From positions 1 through 8,359 of the forward strand of contig CALWVC010000061.1 of assembly GCA_944384865.1 (NCBI GenBank): 8,359 bases of DNA. Reading direction: 5' to 3'. Source of the DNA: an uncultured Clostridia bacterium (GTDB lineage Bacteria; Bacillota; Clostridia; Oscillospirales; Acutalibacteraceae). Each line of letters begins with the position of its first letter. The stretch's first letter is position 1. Shown in pieces: positions 5,347 to 8,359 of the stretch. Made by a program: the position numbers and the translations under genes. The notes beneath the pieces were generated by a model that ran no database searches, had not been told where the DNA came from, and saw nothing but the letters and a program-made list of their open reading frames with translations.

Positions 5347-5988
5347 TTAACCGATCTCCGGGTAGTCGGTGGCTGCACCGTCCGGCAGGAACTGACTTAC
5401 CGCAAGGTCGATAGCAGCCTGCGCCGTAATTGCCTTAGTCTGTACAGCGTACGCCGTTGCGCAAAGCGTTCTTTCTCCAAGCGTCTCGATGTCCTCAGCC
5501 GTCAGATCATCAGATACAGTAACCGTCGTAAAGATCGGATTCAGAACTATATCTGCTTCCGAAGCCAAAGCGTCCACCTTTGTGCTGTAGACATAAACTG
5601 CCTTACCGTCAGCCTCTGCGACCTTAAGCCATGACTGTGTGTCATAATTAATGATGAATTGGTCGGAAAGGCCGTTTTCCACGCAGATGAACACATAACA
5701 TTCTTCACTGCCTTTCAGCACAGTAGGAGTCGGATCCTTGTCCAGCCGCGCACCTGCAACATACTTGTACGAGTTGCTGTTTACACGCTGCGCTCCTTCG
5801 CCCTCAATGGCTTGTCCGTCCGTATCAACCAAAGCTTCGTCCAGCTTGATGGAAATTACGCCGCCAGCAAAGGTGTTAACTACGGGCTGACTCGTTGAAG
5901 ACAACCATGAGTATGTCGGCGCAACGGTTACCACTGCGATCAAGGTAAGCATCAGACATATAAACATCAATTTCTGACTTTTCCTCAT
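5347..5988 (-). CDS. TasA/CalY-like fibre subunit with SipW-class signal peptide
   Basis: 213 aa. Residues 1-27 are the signal peptide (RKSQK, hydrophobic core 7-23, APTYS), probably cut near S27/W28, followed by VVNTFAGG (36-43). The body is a single beta-sandwich-type TasA/CalY domain with the motif YVAGARLDKDPTPTV (76-90), a strand CYVFICVEN (97-105), and the closing strand ATAYAVQT (177-184). The same landmarks occur in the N-terminal modules of the two large proteins, so the three are homologous. Its small size, lack of an extra domain and position directly after the peptidase gene suggest it is the main polymerising subunit. TasA-family subunits polymerise by passing the N-terminal strand to a neighbour. 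ATG 5988 is chosen because AAGGAGG lies 6 bases upstream; the longer frame from 6009 would translate that site itself as Arg-Arg-Arg. Confidence 0.85.
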   Translation of the reverse strand: MRKSQKLMFICLMLTLIAVVTVAPTYSWLSSTSQPVVNTFAGGVISIKLDEALVDTDGQAIEGEGAQRVNSNSYKYVAGARLDKDPTPTVLKGSEECYVFICVENGLSDQFIINYDTQSWLKVAEADGKAVYVYSTKVDALASEADIVLNPIFTTVTVSDDLTAEDIETLGERTLCATAYAVQTKAITAQAAIDLAVSQFLPDGAATDYPEIG

Positions 5989-6027
5989 ATTGTTCCTCCT
6001 TCTTTGCAATCTATCGTTTTAACGCGG

Positions 6028-6046
6028 TGAAGTGATAACGACTTCA
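6028..6046 (-). promoter_or_regulatory. Small hairpin between sipW and the fibre-subunit gene
   Basis: TGAAGT (6028-6033) pairs with ACTTCA (6041-6046) around a 7-base loop in the 88-bp gap. It has no T-run. It could protect or process the abundant subunit message; it may also be chance. Confidence 0.25.
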
Positions 6047-6076
6047 GCCGAATAAAACCCCAAACCAAAAAATCTA

Positions 6077-6727
6077 TTACTGACCGGTATCATCCGGCGA
6101 CGACTTGGTCGCGACTATATCATTATTCGCAGTATCTTCGGCTTTTGGCTTCTGCTCCGCCACACTGTCACTCTCCTCCTGCCGGGGCTGCGGACTGCAG
6201 CGCTTTTGTCTTCTGCGGACTGCAAAATCCCATACAAAAGAAACGACAAATAAACCGACGATCACTCCGATAATAATCGGCCGGTTTTCAATGTCTGTAA
6301 GATACCGCATAGGCTTGCCAATAAAGGGAATCCCCAAAAGCACCTTGCCTACTACATTATCCCACAATACGGGAGGATCCTCGCTGTTGTTGGCATCTCC
6401 CTTGGTAGTAAAAGTCCGATCAGAAGGATCAACTCCGACAACACGGTGAGTGACCAGCACCCCATCTTTATTGAGAACATAGGTAATAACGTCCCCCACC
6501 TCTATCTTCTCCGGGGAGGTGTCCTGTACGACCACCAACGCATCCACCGGATACAGCGGCTCCATACTTCCGCTGTCGATAGAAAACATATTCCAGCCAA
6601 GGAGCTTGACCGCCACAAAAGCCACAGCTACAATAACGACCAGCGCAGTAATAAACGAGAAAATAAAATTCCCCACTGTTTCAAGCATATTTTTCGCTTT
6701 CGGGCTAAGTTCCCGCATAATTTTCAC
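6077..6727 (-). CDS. sipW: ER-type signal peptidase I (SipW)
   Basis: Membrane serine protease that cuts SipW-class signal peptides; here its likely substrates are the four downstream products. With a GTG start at 6727 it is 216 aa. It has an N-terminal membrane helix (about 21-42), the box SGSMEP (52-57) with catalytic Ser54, THRVVG with His94 in place of the bacterial Lys, and GDANNSEDP (110-118). The Ser/His arrangement is that of archaeal/ER-type enzymes such as Bacillus SipW. A second membrane helix (151-168) is followed by RRRQKR and a charged tail of about 40 residues. GTG 6727 has AGGA 5 bases upstream. ATG 6718 is possible but has its AGGA 14 bases away, and a TTG at 6817 would overrun the promoter. 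First gene of the operon; its presence strongly supports the SipW-substrate reading of its neighbours. Confidence 0.93.
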   Translation of the reverse strand: MKIMRELSPKAKNMLETVGNFIFSFITALVVIVAVAFVAVKLLGWNMFSIDSGSMEPLYPVDALVVVQDTSPEKIEVGDVITYVLNKDGVLVTHRVVGVDPSDRTFTTKGDANNSEDPPVLWDNVVGKVLLGIPFIGKPMRYLTDIENRPIIIGVIVGLFVVSFVWDFAVRRRQKRCSPQPRQEESDSVAEQKPKAEDTANNDIVATKSSPDDTGQ

Positions 6728-6767
6728 ATCAATCCTATATGTAAAATGGAAAAATTCGCCTAAAATA

Positions 6768-6795
6768 TTTATAAAAATTTTTCTGCAAAATACAA
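6768..6795 (-). promoter_or_regulatory. Candidate promoter of the fibre operon
   Basis: On the minus strand TTGTAT (6795-6790, 4/6) and TATAAA (6773-6768, 5/6) are 16 bases apart, giving a start near 6761 and a leader of about 35 nt to GTG 6727. The surroundings are very AT-rich, so other pairs exist, such as TTGCAA with TATTTT about 75 bases further upstream. Confidence 0.4.
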
Positions 6796-6873
6796 CTCTT
6801 TTCGTAAGTATAAGCAATTAAATTGTAACTATTTAGAAAATATCACATATTTTTTGTAATTGCAAGCAGTTTA

Positions 6874-6912
6874 CGTATATTTTTCGTATTGCACAAAGAA
6901 TGTACAAAGAAT
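6874..6912. promoter_or_regulatory. Helically phased direct repeats upstream of the fibre operon
   Basis: Two different repeats share one 11-bp step: CGTAT at 6874 and 6885, and ACAAAGAAT at 6893 and 6904. Sites one helical turn apart on the same face are typical of response-regulator or other tandem-binding activator sites. They lie about 80-120 bases upstream of the candidate promoter. The cognate protein is unknown. Confidence 0.35.
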
Positions 6913-6963
6913 ATTTAATAAATTTATAAAACATTTACAAAAGAAACCTTTTTAGGGGAACTG

Positions 6964-7027
6964 TCGGCATATTGTGTGGCGAAAAAATTAAATATTTGCT
7001 ATATTACACCTATAGGGTTTATGCCGA
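6964..7027. other. Possible folded RNA or large inverted repeat
   Basis: TCGGCATA (6964-6971) and TATGCCGA (7020-7027) are exact reverse complements. Nested inside are GTGT/ACAC (6974-6977 and 7006-7009) and AATAT/ATATT (6991-6995 and 7001-7005) around a 5-base loop. The order of nested pairs suits a structured RNA on either strand. It fits no riboswitch consensus I know. Confidence 0.3.
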
Positions 7028-7157
7028 GAAAACAATAAGGAAATGGGAATATGCTAAAAAGGCTATATTTCAAAAAAGCGTAATAATTATCTTCCTGTTT
7101 TCAGCACTTTTCATCACTACTTTAATTATACCATATTGGCTAGCTAATACGGTATAA
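6972..7157 (+). CDS. Doubtful small membrane peptide (61 aa)
   Basis: The only plus-strand frame worth mentioning. It starts with TTG, and AGGGG (6954-6958) lies 13 bases upstream, further than usual. The peptide has a Lys-rich first half and one hydrophobic helix near the end (VIIIFLFSALFITTLIIPYW). It overlaps the possible fold at 6964-7027 and ends inside the palindrome at 7124-7159. AT-rich DNA often yields such frames by chance, so this is a low-confidence entry. Confidence 0.15.
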   Translation: MCGEKIKYLLYYTYRVYAEKTIRKWEYAKKAIFQKSVIIIFLFSALFITTLIIPYWLANTV

Positions 7158-7159
7158 TT
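7124..7159. repeat. 36-bp near-perfect palindrome without a loop
   Basis: The 18-base arms 7124-7141 and 7142-7159 are reverse complements except at two pairs, both G-T or A-C. A TATAAT lies symmetrically at each outer edge (7153-7158 on plus, 7130-7125 on minus), but neither has a good -35. It may be an operator for a dimeric regulator, a cruciform site or a recombination site. Confidence 0.6.
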
Positions 7160-7257
7160 GCATATGTTTGCGATTTCCGCACTGACGGCGAGCAAACGTG
7201 CTTATAATGCCCCGTGTAGCGGATAATATTTGCTTTTGTCTTATTATTCCATATATG

Positions 7258-7287
7258 AAAAAAGCCAAGCGAGAACTTGGCTTTTTC
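7258..7287. terminator. Bidirectional intrinsic terminator
   Basis: GCCAAG (7264-7269) pairs with CTTGGC (7276-7281) around CGAGAA, flanked by an A-run (7258-7263) and a T-run (7282-7286), so both strands end in U-rich tails. No confident gene ends here. It may close a short plus-strand transcript starting near the palindrome, or insulate the fibre operon from upstream read-through. Confidence 0.75.
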
Positions 7288-7523
7288 AACAGGCTATTGT
7301 TAAATAGTCAATGATGGTTGACACTTTTTTTAAAAATAAAAAGCATTACGTCATGCATTCCTTGTCAAGGCAGAACTGGACTTGTCAATATTTGTATAGT
7401 CGGAAAATCACTAAATTTGATAAGGATATATTTTGGAGACTTTCGTCGGAAAAGTTCACTTTCGACCTTTGGATATATTTCGCTGAACAGGCAGTTCTAA
7501 GTGCGCAAAACTGCTGTCTATCC
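7288..7523. other. AT-rich gap with no recognisable gene
   Basis: Lies between two terminators. All frames are short or have no ribosome binding site. Small inverted repeats are present: GTCAA/TTGAC (7307-7322) and the palindrome CCTTGTCAAGG (7360-7370), whose core CTTGTCAA recurs at 7381. Several TTGACA hexamers occur on both strands, but none has a -10 partner. Confidence 0.4.
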
Positions 7524-7525
7524 CG

Positions 7526-7559
7526 AAAAAATGCCACAAACAAGCCGTTTTTCTGGCAT
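7526..7559 (-). terminator. Intrinsic terminator of the methyltransferase gene
   Basis: On the minus strand ATGCCA (7559-7554) pairs with TGGCAT (7536-7531), and an inner AAAC/GTTT stem shortens the 17-base loop. Six T follow (7531-7526). The upstream stem begins at the last base of the stop codon region, so termination is immediate after the gene. Confidence 0.65.
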
Positions 7560-8359
7560 CATTTTTCGGTTTTTGACATCAATACTACCGTCTCTACATG
7601 CGCGGTACGGGGGAACAGATCCACCGGCTGCACCGCCTGCACCACATAGCCCTGTTGGAAAAACAGCTTCAGATCCCGCGCCAGCGTCGCCGGATCACAG
7701 GACACATACACCACCCGTTCGGGTTGAAACGAACCGGCGATGACCGACACCAGTTGTTCCCCCGCGCCCTTGCGGGGCGGATCCAGCAGTACTATATCCG
7801 GCGCGATCCCCAGCGTCTGCGCCGCGTGCAGCGCGGTATCGCAATAAAAATCCGCATTCTCTATACCGTTTCGTATCGCATTGGCCCGCGCATCTTTCAC
7901 CGCGCTTTTCACCGTCTCTACTCCAATGATTCGCTTGGCTCGCGCAGCCATTGAAAGCCCAATCGTCCCCGCGCCGCAATACAGATCCAACACTGTTTTG
8001 CCGTCGGGGCAGGCAAACGCGGCCGCGATCTGATACAGCCGCTGTGCCATATCCCGATTGACCTGATAAAAAGAACCCGGCGAAATGCGCACATCCACCC
8101 CCGCCAGCCGGTCGGTGATGACGCCGTCGCCATACAATACCGTATAGCGGTCGCCTAAAATCACATTGGTGTCTGTGGTGTTGTGATTGAGCATCACTGT
8201 TCGGATATCGCCGCAGACCTGCAGCAGAGATCCCGCCAGCCGGTCTGCACCGGGCAGGGATTTCCCATTGATCACCAGACACACCATAATCTGCCCGGTG
8301 ACAAACCCCTTTCGGATATAGATATGCCGCAGCAGGCCGGTCTGCGCCGCTTCATCATA
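7559..8359 (-). CDS. rlmD: 23S rRNA (uracil-5-)-methyltransferase, RlmD/TrmA family (C-terminal 266 aa; runs off right edge)
   Basis: Transfers a methyl group from SAM to C5 of a uridine in 23S rRNA. The frame is open to the window edge, so the N-terminal part (TRAM domain and, in most members, an iron-sulfur cluster) is missing. Visible motifs in order: SFYQVNRDMAQRLY, the SAM-binding loop LDLYCGAGTIGL, DIVLLDPPRKG, the catalytic Cys in VVYVSCDPATLARDL (TGT at 7697-7699), and the family-typical end PVDLFPRTAHVETVVLMSK. Full-length relatives are about 380-460 aa, so roughly the last 60% is present. Members named RlmD, RlmCD and RumA cannot be separated without the N-terminus; Firmicute enzymes often modify two sites. 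It is GC-rich like the left-hand flank, and ends in its own terminator. Confidence 0.92.
   Translation of the reverse strand, partial: YDEAAQTGLLRHIYIRKGFVTGQIMVCLVINGKSLPGADRLAGSLLQVCGDIRTVMLNHNTTDTNVILGDRYTVLYGDGVITDRLAGVDVRISPGSFYQVNRDMAQRLYQIAAAFACPDGKTVLDLYCGAGTIGLSMAARAKRIIGVETVKSAVKDARANAIRNGIENADFYCDTALHAAQTLGIAPDIVLLDPPRKGAGEQLVSVIAGSFQPERVVYVSCDPATLARDLKLFFQQGYVVQAVQPVDLFPRTAHVETVVLMSKTEK

Noticed and set aside
6728..6817. 30-residue extension of SipW from a TTG at 6817
   Set aside because: It covers the candidate promoter, uses a poor start codon without a ribosome binding site, and adds a stretch not typical of the family.
6977..6983. TGGCGAA as a Spo0A box upstream of the fibre operon
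   Set aside because: It fits the loose TGNCGAA consensus, but such a short degenerate site is expected several times by chance in a window this size.
7311..7649. Plus-strand 112-codon frame
   Set aside because: It runs through the methyltransferase terminator and antisense into that gene, with no ribosome binding site or recognisable domain.
1..8359. CRISPR arrays, tRNA or rRNA genes, replication origin, complete insertion sequence
   Set aside because: No regularly spaced repeats, cloverleaf or rRNA sequence, DnaA-box cluster or transposase was seen on either strand.

Overview
The window looks like a chromosomal segment of a Gram-positive clostridial Firmicute, probably of the Oscillospiraceae/Ruminococcaceae type. 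The reasons are strong AAGGAGG ribosome binding sites, SipW-class signal peptides, an ER-type signal peptidase, a Gram-positive cell-wall sorting signal, and GC-rich housekeeping-type flanks around an AT-richer accessory block. Every gene I can support is on the minus strand, so transcription runs from high to low coordinates.

Right flank (8359-7525): the 3' part of an RlmD/TrmA-family 23S rRNA uracil-5-methyltransferase, closed by an intrinsic terminator. Next comes about 800 bases of AT-rich sequence (7525-6728) with no convincing gene. It holds a bidirectional terminator, a 36-bp near-perfect palindrome, a possible folded element, helically phased direct repeats and a candidate promoter.

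Centre (6727-1870): one five-gene operon for an extracellular fibre. The order is a SipW-type signal peptidase; a 213-aa TasA/CalY-like subunit; a 119-aa protein with a SipW-type signal and mature N-terminus but no TasA domain, only a Pro/Glu/Ser linker and an SPSTG sorting signal; and two large proteins (430 and 482 aa). Each large protein has the same TasA-like N-terminal module followed by a different right-handed beta-helix-like C-terminal domain. The 5' 506 coding bases of the two large genes (511 bp including 5 bp upstream) are identical, and the heads are unrelated at the DNA level. A strong terminator follows. My reading is that SipW processes four substrates that form a wall-anchored fibre: a main subunit, a minimal anchor, and two exchangeable decorated subunits.

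Left side (1869-1): a degraded stretch carries a promoter, a short remnant matching the C-terminal end of an RlmD-type methyltransferase, and a 74-aa unknown protein. Then come an alkyltransferase-like protein (active-site Cys replaced by Ala) with a clear promoter, and the first 140 codons of an MFS transporter that runs off the left edge. The RlmD 3'-end remnant lies about 6.1 kb beyond the intact RlmD 3' end on the same strand. That is the layout expected if the accessory block entered at the 3' end of the methyltransferase gene, although no integrase is visible.
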